DNA from: an uncultured Pelagibacteraceae bacterium
GTDB taxonomy: Bacteria; Pseudomonadota; Alphaproteobacteria; Pelagibacterales; Pelagibacteraceae
Assembly: GCA_902519445.1 (NCBI GenBank)
Contig: CABYJR010000004.1
Span: forward strand, 1-37,212
Reading direction: 5' to 3'
DNA: 37,212 bases
Part shown: piece by piece, positions 10,918 to 19,520 of the stretch
How positions within the stretch are numbered: the stretch's first letter is position 1
Layout: each line of letters starts with the position of its first letter
Notes under the pieces: generated by a model
Database searches by the model: none
What the model was told of the DNA's origin: nothing
Seen by the model: the letters and a program-made list of their open reading frames with translations, nothing else
Program-made: the position numbers and the translations under genes

Positions 10918-11802
10918 TCAATTACGTATTTTTTCTCTAGATAAATCATGTAAATAAATAGCCACAGCAATCCAAATTATTATAAATCCTATCAATTTGT
11001 TTAAATCAAAATATTCATTATAATAAAAAATACCTAATAAAAATTGACCTGTAGGAGCTATAAAGAAAATCATACCAGAAGTACCTAAGCCAGCTAAATC
11101 AACACCTTTTAAGAATAGAAACAAAGGTATCACTGTCATTGGACCTGCTAAAAATAACCAAAAAGCAATTTGTGGATTTGAGAAAGAAAAATAATAATTT
11201 CCATCTAGAGAAATTAAAAAAAATACGACTAAGGCTAGCGGAGAAACATATAAACTCTCTATTAATAGACCAATATCAGATTCAACATTTATTTTTTTTC
11301 TTAAAAAAGAATAAAGACTCCACGTAATACCAACGATTAAACCTGTCCAAGGGACAGAGGAATAGTTAATTAACAAATATATTATAGAAATTAATACAAG
11401 CGAAACGGATAGTATTTTTTGTTTATTATAGGTTTCTTTTAAAAATAAAATTCCTAAAAAAACACTTAATATTGGCATAATAAAATAACCAAAACTTGCA
11501 TCTACAATTTTATTAGTAACTACGGCGTATATCCAAGTTGACCAGTTAGTAAAAATTAAAATTCCAGTTAATAGCAAATAAAACATTTCTCTTTTTTTTT
11601 TGATTAATTTTAAGAAAATATCCCATTTGTTAAATAAAGAGGTTGTTATGATTAGTGAAAAAGCCGTCCAAATAGTTCTATGAACCACGAGTTCTATTGG
11701 TCCTGCAAAAGATGATGATTTAAAATAAAAAACACCTACGGTTCCCCACCATAATGAACCGCTTGCACCATATAAAATCCCATTGAAAGTATTTTTTTTC
11801 AT
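10918..11802 (-). CDS. EamA/DMT-superfamily transporter, RarD-like
   Basis: A 294-residue inner membrane protein with about ten transmembrane segments in two EamA-type halves. The start GILYGASGSLWWGTVGVFYF and the second-half segment GPMTVIPLFLFLKGVDLAGL resemble RarD. DMT-superfamily members move small metabolites, often amino acids, but the substrate is not predictable here. It is the first gene of a minus-strand run; soxB starts 14 bp after its stop. That position makes it a candidate for uptake or export linked to sarcosine/methylated-amine metabolism, which is an inference from context only. No clear Shine-Dalgarno sequence precedes the ATG. Confidence 0.85.
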   Translation of the reverse strand: MKKNTFNGILYGASGSLWWGTVGVFYFKSSSFAGPIELVVHRTIWTAFSLIITTSLFNKWDIFLKLIKKKREMFYLLLTGILIFTNWSTWIYAVVTNKIVDASFGYFIMPILSVFLGILFLKETYNKQKILSVSLVLISIIYLLINYSSVPWTGLIVGITWSLYSFLRKKINVESDIGLLIESLYVSPLALVVFFLISLDGNYYFSFSNPQIAFWLFLAGPMTVIPLFLFLKGVDLAGLGTSGMIFFIAPTGQFLLGIFYYNEYFDLNKLIGFIIIWIAVAIYLHDLSREKIRN

Positions 11803-11822
11803 AAATTACTGTTATCATTAAA

Positions 11823-11851
11823 TTGAAAAGTGACTAAAATAAAGGTAAATA
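11823..11851 (+). promoter_or_regulatory. Candidate promoter of tRNA-Ser
   Basis: A TTGAAA box at 11823-11828 is followed after 17 bp by TAAATA at 11846-11851, placing a start point just before the tRNA 5' end at 11862. The -10 match is weak, so this is tentative. Confidence 0.35.
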
Positions 11852-11861
11852 GATAACAAAA

Positions 11862-11954
<93 letters not shown>

Positions 11955-11955
11955 C

Positions 11956-14184
11956 TTAATAGTGAGGCTTATCTTCAAAGAAATTATGAATTCTTACAGG
12001 TTTTCCGCCTAATATATATTTATATACATTTACGTTTTCCAAGACTCTTTGAACATAATTTCTTGTTTCTTTGAATTTTATAAGTTCAATCCAATTAACA
12101 TAATCAATTTGATTTTTTTGGGGATCACCATTAATCTTTTTCCAATATTTTACTCTCTTTGGTCCAGCGTTATAAGCTGCTAGAGCAAAAGGGTATGATC
12201 CTTCATATTGTTCTAATAAACCAGCCAAATAGAAAGAACCCAATTTTATATTATAAGAGGGGTCGCTTTTAAGTTTATTTTTTACATAAGGAAGTTTAGC
12301 CTGCTTAGCAACGAGTTTAGCTGTATACGTCATTAACTGCATCAAACCTCTTGCACCAACATAACTATGGGCTTTTTGATCAAATTCACTTTCTTGTCTT
12401 ATCACAGATAAAACAAGTTCTGATTTAGGCATAGTTTTTTGATTTACAATTTTTGGAGTTTCAATTATAGGATAATTTATTTCATTAAGAAATCTTTTTT
12501 CATAGGATGCTTTTTTAGCTATCTGAATTGCGAAATCATATCTACCAATTTTAATTGCCAACTGACCAGCAAGAATTTCACTTCCTTTTTCTATGTCGAG
12601 AGTTGCTAAATGTTTAAGAAAATCTTTTGTATATTTTGATTTATCTAATTCATTTAATAATAATATACTTTTTATTAAAGGATTTTTGTTAAAATATTTT
12701 TCATACTTCTCTGTCACTTTTTTTTGCTCTTTTAAAGAAAAAGGCTTTCCACCATTCATTTCAAAAAAAGCAAGTTGACCATAATATGTATTCATATATT
12801 TCGAAGCTTCAGTAAACCATTCCTCAGATTTTTTTTCATTTCTAATTTTTTTATAAGTTGTTCCTAACCAATAAGCTCCTCTTGATAAACTTATCGGATA
12901 TCCAACATTGTTATAAAAATTTTTAAAATGTTGTAACGCTAAATTGGGATCATCTAAAAAAGTAAGAGCAATCCAACCAGAAAGCCATTCTGCATCTGCA
13001 TATTCTGGACCATCTGATAGTGAATGATTGCTAGAAACTTTGTAAGCTTTTGGATATTTCTTTTTATAAATAAGTGAGCGAGCTAATATGGCTCTTTCTT
13101 TCCACCATATATCTGGTCTGACTAATTTTATTGGATCTTTTGGTAGAGTAAATAAAATTTCTAGGGAAGAATCTACCCTGCCTCTACGTCTTCGCCATTT
13201 AAGTCTATCATATTTTAATCCAACGTCATTTTTAAATTTAGCAGGAATTTTTGCTATAGCATTGTCCACGCCATAAGATCTGCTCATTAGCAATTGTCTG
13301 GCTCTATATAAAGCTGTTTCTTCTTTAGGTAAATACCTCAACATTCTTTGCACATCCCAGTGTTTGCCTTCCCATGCATGCCAATCAGCTCTTTTAATAT
13401 TATCCTCAACTGTTATAATTTTTTTATATTTTTTTCTTAAATATCTTAGATTAGATTTTGATAACCTGGCTTTAATCCATCCTTCCTTTATTAAACTGGA
13501 TCCTTTGGCGATATCATTTTGCAACAAGTATATTTCACCAAGTTTAATTTTACCAAAATCACTTAGTGGCTCTTTATTGTCAAACCACTTTATTATAGAT
13601 TTAGGGCTATTTGTTTTTAGATTTATTTTATGTTCTGCTAAATATCTTAATCTACCAATTCTTGGATAATCAGAATTATTATTTATAAAAGTTGTGTAAT
13701 CATAAAAACTGGCAGCATTACTAGTTTTTATTAAATAAAGATAGTTAACTAAATTATATAATGTTTTATCACGTGATTTTTTTGATATTTTTAAGGCAGT
13801 TTTCCATTTTTTTTTGTCAATAGCTTCAAATGCTGATATTGCAATTTTAAAATCTTTTTTTGATAAGAGTGTTGATTTAGGAACAATTTTACTGATTTTT
13901 TTTTGTACAATAATAGGTTTTTTTTTAGGATAAATAAAAGTTTCGTCTTTTTCTGAATCTGCTATTTGAACATCTTCACTCTTGCTTTCAGTCTCTATAT
14001 CTTCACTTTTCTTTTTTGGTTTCTTTTTAGGATATATATTTTTCTTTTCCGCAGTAGTTTTTTTTATATCAGCACTTACATTGGGCTTTGGTAATGGTAA
14101 AATTTGCTCTTTAGCAAGTGATGTAATAGGAAAAATGACAAAAATCGTTAAAAAGGTTACACTAATTTTAATAAAATTATTCAT
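11956..14184 (-). CDS. slt: Soluble lytic murein transglycosylase, periplasmic
   Basis: A 742-residue periplasmic peptidoglycan-cleaving enzyme. An N-terminal signal peptide (about 1-24, ending near SLAKEQ) precedes a lysine/proline-rich linker with repeated YPKKKP motifs (about 50-95). A long alpha-helical superhelical U-shaped domain follows (about 100-570). The C-terminal SLT domain has catalytic E598 in VIRQESEFD, then ARGLMQLM and AYNAGPKRVKYW. It cleaves between MurNAc and GlcNAc to form 1,6-anhydro ends. The ATG at 14182-14184 fits the signal peptide. It is divergent from dapA (44 bp between) and ends one base from the tRNA-Ser. Confidence 0.93.
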   Translation of the reverse strand: MNNFIKISVTFLTIFVIFPITSLAKEQILPLPKPNVSADIKKTTAEKKNIYPKKKPKKKSEDIETESKSEDVQIADSEKDETFIYPKKKPIIVQKKISKIVPKSTLLSKKDFKIAISAFEAIDKKKWKTALKISKKSRDKTLYNLVNYLYLIKTSNAASFYDYTTFINNNSDYPRIGRLRYLAEHKINLKTNSPKSIIKWFDNKEPLSDFGKIKLGEIYLLQNDIAKGSSLIKEGWIKARLSKSNLRYLRKKYKKIITVEDNIKRADWHAWEGKHWDVQRMLRYLPKEETALYRARQLLMSRSYGVDNAIAKIPAKFKNDVGLKYDRLKWRRRRGRVDSSLEILFTLPKDPIKLVRPDIWWKERAILARSLIYKKKYPKAYKVSSNHSLSDGPEYADAEWLSGWIALTFLDDPNLALQHFKNFYNNVGYPISLSRGAYWLGTTYKKIRNEKKSEEWFTEASKYMNTYYGQLAFFEMNGGKPFSLKEQKKVTEKYEKYFNKNPLIKSILLLNELDKSKYTKDFLKHLATLDIEKGSEILAGQLAIKIGRYDFAIQIAKKASYEKRFLNEINYPIIETPKIVNQKTMPKSELVLSVIRQESEFDQKAHSYVGARGLMQLMTYTAKLVAKQAKLPYVKNKLKSDPSYNIKLGSFYLAGLLEQYEGSYPFALAAYNAGPKRVKYWKKINGDPQKNQIDYVNWIELIKFKETRNYVQRVLENVNVYKYILGGKPVRIHNFFEDKPHY

Positions 14185-14214
14185 AAATTTAAGATGATTT
14201 GCTTTTTCAAACTA

Positions 14215-14223
14215 TGTTATAAA
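14215..14223 (+). promoter_or_regulatory. Candidate extended -10 promoter of dapA
   Basis: TG at 14215-14216, one spacer base, and TATAAA at 14218-14223 make an extended -10 element. Its 3' end is only 5 bp before the dapA ATG at 14229, so transcription would begin at or next to the start codon, giving a leaderless mRNA. It overlaps the minus-strand slt -10 box. Confidence 0.45.
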
Positions 14224-14244
14224 GATTTATGTTTAAAGGATCAA
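14216..14244 (-). promoter_or_regulatory. Candidate promoter of slt
   Basis: Read on the minus strand, TTGATC (14239-14244) and TATAAC (14216-14221) are separated by 17 bp. The predicted start point is near 14209, giving a leader of about 25 nt. The -35 box lies inside the first codons of dapA, so the two divergent promoters overlap. Confidence 0.45.
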
Positions 14245-15113
14245 TCGTTGCATTAATTACACCATTCAAAAATAACAGTTTGGATGAAGATTCCTATATA
14301 TCGCTTATACATCATCATTTAAAAAATGGGACTTCAGGCTTGGTACCTGCTGGAACAACTGGAGAATCTCCAACATTAAATCATAAGGAACATGAAAGAG
14401 TTATAGAATTATGTGTAAAAGAATCAAAAGGAAAAATTCCAGTTATAGCTGGAACAGGATCCAACTCTACAGATGAAGCTATATCATTAACAAAATTTTC
14501 TGAAAAAATAGGAGCTAATGCAGCATTAGTAGTTACTCCTTATTATAACAAACCCACACAAGAAGGCTTGTATCAACATTTTAAAGCAATAAACGATAAT
14601 TGTTCTATACCTATTATAATTTATAACATTCCACCAAGATCGGTTGTCGATATGAGTGTTGATACAATGGCAAGACTTTTTGAATTAAAAAATATTATTG
14701 GCGTTAAAGATGCAACAGGTGATTTGGATAGGGTTAAAAAACAAAAAGACAAAATGGGATCGGAATTTATTCAGTTATCAGGTGAAGATGGAACAGCATT
14801 AGAATTTAATTTAAATGGTGGCGTCGGATGTATTTCAGTTTCAGCAAATGTTGCGCCAAAACTTTGTGCTGAGTTTCAAGAAACATCTCTAGCTAAAAAC
14901 AATAGTAATTTATTATCAAAAGCAAAAGAAATTAATGAAAAATTAATGCCTTTACATAAATCATTGTTTATAGAAAGTAGTCCAAGTCCTGTAAAATATG
15001 CAGCTAGCTTATTAAATTTTTGTTCAGATGAGGTTAGATTGCCACTAGTTAAAATTACAGAAGGAACAAAAAAAGCAGTAAAGTCTGCAATGCAACATGC
15101 CAATTTAATTTAA
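14229..15113 (+). CDS. dapA: 4-hydroxy-tetrahydrodipicolinate synthase
   Basis: The first committed enzyme of the diaminopimelate/lysine pathway: it condenses pyruvate with aspartate semialdehyde through a Schiff base. At 294 residues it has the normal length. Catalytic residues are in the expected places: T43/T44 ([10 protein letters not shown]), Y132 (YNIPPR) and Schiff-base K160 (GVKDATGD). The N-terminus [13 protein letters not shown] aligns with the usual family start, which supports the ATG at 14229 despite the lack of a Shine-Dalgarno sequence. It is the first gene of a ten-gene plus-strand run; smpB begins 2 bp after its stop. It shares a divergent regulatory region with slt, and both act in cell-wall metabolism. 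Confidence 0.97.
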   Translation: MFKGSIVALITPFKNNSLDEDSYISLIHHHLKNGTSGLVPAGTTGESPTLNHKEHERVIELCVKESKGKIPVIAGTGSNSTDEAISLTKFSEKIGANAALVVTPYYNKPTQEGLYQHFKAINDNCSIPIIIYNIPPRSVVDMSVDTMARLFELKNIIGVKDATGDLDRVKKQKDKMGSEFIQLSGEDGTALEFNLNGGVGCISVSANVAPKLCAEFQETSLAKNNSNLLSKAKEINEKLMPLHKSLFIESSPSPVKYAASLLNFCSDEVRLPLVKITEGTKKAVKSAMQHANLI

Positions 15114-15115
15114 TA

Positions 15116-15586
15116 ATGATTCAAAAAACCAAGAGTGGTTTAAAAATTATTTCAAATAATAGAAAAGCTAGATTTAATTATTTTTTTAAAGAGTTTTACG
15201 AAGCGGGAATTGTTTTATATGGATCTGAAGTAAAATCTTTAAGAAGCGGAAAGGCAAATATTTCTGAAGCTTATGCCTTTGACAATAAGGGAGAAATATA
15301 TTTAGTTAATTCTCATATACCTTCATATAAAGAATCAAGCTATAACGACCATTTGCCTAATCGAAATAGAAAGTTATTATTAAACAAAAAAGAAATAGAT
15401 AAACTTATTGGTAGAATTAATAGAGATGGTTTAACGTTAATACCTACAAAATTATATTTCAAAAAAGGTAAAGCTAAAGTTGAAATTGCTGTAGCTAAAG
15501 GAAAAAAGCAATATGATAAAAGGCATGTAAAAAAGAAAAGAGATTGGAACAGGGAAAAAGCTAGATTTTTTAGGAAGTCTAGCTAA
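15116..15586 (+). CDS. smpB: SsrA-binding protein (trans-translation)
   Basis: SmpB binds tmRNA and brings it to stalled ribosomes for rescue. The 156-residue protein has the OB-fold core ([24 protein letters not shown]) and the lysine/arginine-rich C-terminal tail ([20 protein letters not shown]) that fills the mRNA channel. The gene lies 2 bp after dapA and 6 bp before folK. The dapA-smpB pairing is common in alphaproteobacteria. The tmRNA gene itself is not in this window. Confidence 0.97.
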   Translation: MIQKTKSGLKIISNNRKARFNYFFKEFYEAGIVLYGSEVKSLRSGKANISEAYAFDNKGEIYLVNSHIPSYKESSYNDHLPNRNRKLLLNKKEIDKLIGRINRDGLTLIPTKLYFKKGKAKVEIAVAKGKKQYDKRHVKKKRDWNREKARFFRKSS

Positions 15587-15592
15587 ATTATA

Positions 15593-16105
15593 ATGATCGT
15601 ATTAGGCTTGGGTTCAAATTTAAATTCATCATATGGAGATAGATTTAATAATATTAATCATGCTCTTTCTACTCTGGAATCTTATAAAATTAAAATTTTA
15701 CTGAAATCAAGTCTTTATGAAACACCATCTTATCCAAATAATAATGATCCTAGATTTATTAATATGGTTATCGGAATTTCCACCAACCTTAAGCCTGAGG
15801 AGTTAGCCGCGGCATCAATTTCTGTTGAAGAAAGTCTTGAAAGAAAAAGAAATTACAAAAATGAGCCAAGAACATGCGATATCGATATTATTGATTATAA
15901 TGGGCAAATTATTAACTTTAAATATAAAAACTTTGATTTTAATGTACCTCATGTAAATCTTATTTATAGAAACTTTGTTTTATTTCCTTTAAAAGAAATA
16001 CTGCCTGAATGGAAACATCCAAAAACTAAAGAACCTATTGATTTAATAATAAATAAACTTTCTGATGTAGATAAGAAGTCTATATTAAAGATCAAAAAAC
16101 CTTGA
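15593..16105 (+). CDS. folK: 6-hydroxymethyl-7,8-dihydropterin pyrophosphokinase
   Basis: This enzyme transfers pyrophosphate from ATP to 6-hydroxymethyl-dihydropterin in folate synthesis. The 170-residue protein shows the HPPK pattern: GLGSNL at 5-10, SLYETPSYPNNNDPRFINMV around 40-59, and the Mg-binding D96 and D98 in EPRTCDIDIIDYNG, followed by VPHVNLIYRNFVLFPL. Folate is the C1 carrier that sarcosine oxidase and GlyA use elsewhere in the window. It starts 6 bp after smpB and ends 12 bp before spoT. folB and folP are not adjacent. Confidence 0.93.
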   Translation: MIVLGLGSNLNSSYGDRFNNINHALSTLESYKIKILLKSSLYETPSYPNNNDPRFINMVIGISTNLKPEELAAASISVEESLERKRNYKNEPRTCDIDIIDYNGQIINFKYKNFDFNVPHVNLIYRNFVLFPLKEILPEWKHPKTKEPIDLIINKLSDVDKKSILKIKKP

Positions 16106-16117
16106 TATAATAATATT

Positions 16118-17860
16118 ATGTTAAAGCAAGAAGAATTAATAAAAAAGGTGAGAACCTATAATCCTTTTTTAAATCCAGAAGCTTTAACCAAAGCTTATAC
16201 ATTTGCTCTAAATGCGCACAAAAATCAAAAAAGAGATTCTGGAGACCCATATTTAATTCATCCAGTTGCAGTAGCTGATATTTTGTCTGATTTAAAACTT
16301 GATAGCGCTACTATTACAACAGGTTTATTACATGACACTATTGAGGATACAAAAACTACTTATCAAAATGTTGAATCTGAATTTGGAAAAGAAGTTGCAG
16401 ATTTAGTTGATGGAGTAACAAAAATTTCAGAGCTAGAAGGTAAAATTATAGAAAATTCTAAAGCGGAAAATATTAGAAAACTAATACTAGCAACATCCAA
16501 AGATATTAGGGTGTTACTTGTTAAACTTGCTGACAGACTACACAATATGAGAACTCTCAATTCTATTAGCAATTCAGAAAGAAGGAAAAGAATTGCACAG
16601 GAAACTATGGAAATATATGCCCCATTGGCAGATAGAATGGGAATGAATCACATTAGAGATGAACTTGAAGATTTATCTTTTGAAACATTAAACCCAAAAG
16701 CTAGAGACCTTATCGTAGAGCGTGTTTCTTTAAATAAAATTAATCGAATAAAAACTTTTAACGAAATATCATTAAAATTTTCAAAACTACTAGATGAAAA
16801 TGGTATAAAATCAAAAATAATAGGAAGAGAGAAAACTCCTTTTTCAATTTGGAGAAAAATACAAAGTAAAAGAGTATCATTAGAGCAGTTAACTGACATA
16901 ATTGGATTTAGAATTGTAGTTAATAGTATTGAAGATTGTTACAAAGTGCTTGGAATTTTTCATAGCAAGTGGTCTGCTATACCAGGAAGGTTTAAAGATT
17001 ATATTTCTACACCAAAAATAAATAATTATAAATCTATTCATACAGCAATAATAGGACCCAAAAAAGAAAGAGTTGAAATTCAAATTAGAACTCAGTTAAT
17101 GCATGATTTTGCAGAAAGAGGAATTGCATCACATTGGATATATAAATCTTCAGAAAAAGTAAGTCATCTTGCTCTTAAAGAATATGATTGGCTTAGAGAT
17201 TTAGTTGAAATTATGGAAAAAGAAAAAAATACAGTTCACTCATTGGAATATACAAAATTACAAATGTTTCAAGATAATGTTTTTTGTTTTACGCCGAAAG
17301 GTGAAGTAATTAAACTTCCAAAAGGAGCTACCCCTATTGATTTTGCTTATGCTGTACACACAAAAATTGGTGATACTTTACTTTCTTGTGAAATTAATGG
17401 AAGAGGTTCACCTTTATCAAGTGAGTTAAAGAATGGAGACATAATTAAAATAACAGGTGGTAAAAATAGAGGTCCTTCGCTACAGTGGTTATCTTATTGT
17501 AGAACAGGTAAAGCTAGAGCTTCCATAAGAAAATACTGGCTTAATAAAACCAATACAAACATTTTATCTGATAAAAAATACATCAGCAGTCTATGTATAA
17601 AAATTCCAAATATGCCAGGTAAACTTGGTGAAGTAAGTAGTTTAATTGGCTTTCATGAAAATAATATAATAAATATGGAGATTATTTCTAAAAAGAAAGA
17701 TTATATAGAATTTATTTTTGATATACAGATAAGAGATTTAAAAAATTATAAGAATTTAATAAGCGAACTTAAACTAAAGGAATATAAATTTAAAGTAATT
17801 AGACACAGAAAGAAAAATGCTTTCTTACAAAGAATCTTTAAAAATTTTAAAAGAGACTAA
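16118..17860 (+). CDS. spoT: RelA/SpoT bifunctional (p)ppGpp synthetase/hydrolase
   Basis: An Rsh-family stringent-response enzyme. The N-terminal HD hydrolase domain has H48 (YLIHPV) and H72-D73 (LLHDTIEDT), then VKLADRLHNMRTL. The synthetase domain (about 230-350) retains RFKDYISTPKINNYKSIHT and EIQIRTQLMHDFAERGIASHW. A TGS domain (about 390-450) and a C-terminal ACT domain (about 490-565) follow. Both catalytic signatures are intact, so a bifunctional enzyme is likely. At 580 residues it is clearly shorter than the usual 700-740; the region between TGS and ACT is reduced. The downstream pyrE start lies inside its last 44 bases. The usual upstream rpoZ is not here. Confidence 0.94.
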   Translation: MLKQEELIKKVRTYNPFLNPEALTKAYTFALNAHKNQKRDSGDPYLIHPVAVADILSDLKLDSATITTGLLHDTIEDTKTTYQNVESEFGKEVADLVDGVTKISELEGKIIENSKAENIRKLILATSKDIRVLLVKLADRLHNMRTLNSISNSERRKRIAQETMEIYAPLADRMGMNHIRDELEDLSFETLNPKARDLIVERVSLNKINRIKTFNEISLKFSKLLDENGIKSKIIGREKTPFSIWRKIQSKRVSLEQLTDIIGFRIVVNSIEDCYKVLGIFHSKWSAIPGRFKDYISTPKINNYKSIHTAIIGPKKERVEIQIRTQLMHDFAERGIASHWIYKSSEKVSHLALKEYDWLRDLVEIMEKEKNTVHSLEYTKLQMFQDNVFCFTPKGEVIKLPKGATPIDFAYAVHTKIGDTLLSCEINGRGSPLSSELKNGDIIKITGGKNRGPSLQWLSYCRTGKARASIRKYWLNKTNTNILSDKKYISSLCIKIPNMPGKLGEVSSLIGFHENNIINMEIISKKKDYIEFIFDIQIRDLKNYKNLISELKLKEYKFKVIRHRKKNAFLQRIFKNFKRD

Positions 17861-18401
17861 TGCTCTACAGGAGGGACATTTTGTTCTTTCCTCCGGTTTA
17901 CATAGTGATCAATATGTTCAATGCGCAAAGTTATTAAGTCATCCTAAAAAAGCTTCATTAATATGCTCTTCTTTATGTGAAAAAATAAAAAAAAAATTTA
18001 ATAAAATAGATATAATTTTGTCACCAGCAATAGGCGGGATTGTCATTGGTTATGAAGTTGGTAGACAATTAAATATAGAAACAATTTTTGCTGAAAGACA
18101 AGAAGGTAAGCTAGTTTTAAGAAGAGGTTTTCACATACCAAAAAAATCTAATGTTCTTATTGTTGAAGATGTAATTACCACAGGAAAATCTGCTTTAGAA
18201 TGCGTTAATTTGATAAAAGATTATAAATCAAACTTTATTGGTTATGCTTGTATTATTGATAGAAGTGATAAAAATTCATTAATTAAAGAAGAAATTGTTT
18301 CACAAATAAAACTGAAATTTGATATTTTTAAAAGTACGGATATTCCTGAAAAGCTGAAAAGTATAAAAGCTATCAAACCTGGAAGTAGAAATTTATCTTG
18401 A
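17817..18401 (+). CDS. pyrE: Orotate phosphoribosyltransferase
   Basis: Converts orotate and PRPP to OMP in pyrimidine synthesis. The 194-residue protein has the family N-terminus (LKETNALQEGHFVLSSGLHSDQYVQC) and the PRPP-binding signature VLIVEDVITTGKSA at 113-126. The only in-frame start before the conserved region is the ATG at 17817, which overlaps spoT by 44 bp in another frame. The stop overlaps the pdxJ start as ATGA. Assignment is secure; the long upstream overlap implies translational coupling with spoT. Confidence 0.96.
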   Translation: MLSYKESLKILKETNALQEGHFVLSSGLHSDQYVQCAKLLSHPKKASLICSSLCEKIKKKFNKIDIILSPAIGGIVIGYEVGRQLNIETIFAERQEGKLVLRRGFHIPKKSNVLIVEDVITTGKSALECVNLIKDYKSNFIGYACIIDRSDKNSLIKEEIVSQIKLKFDIFKSTDIPEKLKSIKAIKPGSRNLS

Positions 18402-19126
18402 TGAATATTAAAAAACTAGGAGTCAATATAGATCATGTTGCTACAGTAAGAAATGCTAGAGGAGAAATCTATCCAAGTCCATTAAGAGCCGCTTTGTTAG
18501 CCGAAAAATCAGGAGCAGACTCAATAACTATACATTTGAGAGAAGATAGAAGACACATAAGAGACGAAGATCTTATAAATTTAAAAAAAAAAATTAAAAT
18601 ACCAATAAATTTAGAGATGTCACCAACAAAAGAAATGAAAAAAATAGCAATCAAATTTAGGCCTAATTACGTTTGTATTGTTCCTGAAAAAAGAAAAGAA
18701 ATTACCACTGAAGGTGGTTTGAATGTTATAAAAAATAGAAAATTACTAAAACAATTAATCAAAACATTAAAAAAAAATAATATAAGAGTGAGTTTATTTA
18801 TAGAACCAAACCTAAGAGATATAAAAATCTCACATATAATAGGTGCCAATTGCGTAGAGTTACATACTGGTCAATTTTGTAATTTATTTAATAAAAGAAA
18901 AAATACATTTTCCAGTTACCATAAAATAAAAAAATCAGCAGAATTTGCAAGAGAGTTAGGTCTAGAAGTTCATGCTGGACATGGGTTAACATATAAATCT
19001 GCTTATAAAATTTCAAAAATTAAAGATATTTCTGAATTTAATATAGGGCATTTTATAGTGGCAGAATCAATTTTTTTTGGTCTAAAAAAAACCATTGTTA
19101 AATTTAAAAAAATAATTAATAAATAA
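18401..19126 (+). CDS. pdxJ: Pyridoxine 5'-phosphate synthase
   Basis: Forms pyridoxine 5'-phosphate from 1-deoxyxylulose 5-phosphate and 3-amino-2-oxopropyl phosphate. The 241-residue TIM-barrel protein shows LGVNIDHVATVRNARG at the N-terminus, ITIHLREDRRHI, INLEMSPT, and EVHAGHGLTY near residue 190. I chose the ATG at 18401, overlapping the pyrE TGA; an upstream in-frame TTG at 18398 would add one residue. The pdxJ-acpS order is conserved in many proteobacteria; acpS begins 1 bp later. The product pathway supplies PLP for GlyA and MetY in this window. Confidence 0.97.
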   Translation: MNIKKLGVNIDHVATVRNARGEIYPSPLRAALLAEKSGADSITIHLREDRRHIRDEDLINLKKKIKIPINLEMSPTKEMKKIAIKFRPNYVCIVPEKRKEITTEGGLNVIKNRKLLKQLIKTLKKNNIRVSLFIEPNLRDIKISHIIGANCVELHTGQFCNLFNKRKNTFSSYHKIKKSAEFARELGLEVHAGHGLTYKSAYKISKIKDISEFNIGHFIVAESIFFGLKKTIVKFKKIINK

Positions 19127-19127
19127 A

Positions 19128-19520
19128 ATGAAAATATTTGGATTAGGTACTGATATAGTGAATATAAAAAGATTAGAAAAAATTTTAAAAAAAAAAAATA
19201 GCGGTTTTAAAGCAAGAATCTTTTCTAAAAATGAAATTTTATATTGTGACAAAAAAAGCAACCCTATTCCGTTTTATGCAAAAAGATACGCAGCAAAAGA
19301 AGCTTTAAGCAAAGCTTTGGGCACAGGTATAAGAAAAGGTGTTAATTTTAAAGATATTGAAGTGTCAAATAATAATCATGGTAAACCATACATAAAGTTA
19401 AAAGGAGAAACTGCAACCTTCCTAAAGAAAAAAATTAAAAAAAAAAAATATTCGATTTATCTTTCTTTGTCAGATGATTTGCCTTGGGCGCAAGCAACAG
19501 TAATAATATCTTATAATTAA
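19128..19520 (+). CDS. acpS: Holo-[acyl-carrier-protein] synthase
   Basis: Transfers 4'-phosphopantetheine from CoA to a serine of apo-ACP. The 130-residue protein shows GLGTDIVNIKRL with metal-binding D9, and RYAAKEALSKALGTGI with E58. The gene contains two runs of twelve A residues (19187-19198 and 19437-19448), both encoding lysine stretches; these may be prone to polymerase slippage. It overlaps lepB by one base. The pdxJ-acpS-lepB-rnc order is typical of alphaproteobacteria. Confidence 0.95.
   Translation: MKIFGLGTDIVNIKRLEKILKKKNSGFKARIFSKNEILYCDKKSNPIPFYAKRYAAKEALSKALGTGIRKGVNFKDIEVSNNNHGKPYIKLKGETATFLKKKIKKKKYSIYLSLSDDLPWAQATVIISYN

Noticed and set aside
13364-13669. A 101-codon open frame on the plus strand, antisense to slt
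   Set aside because: It overlaps a well-supported slt coding region, has no start signals, and its composition is that expected from the complement of AT-rich codons.
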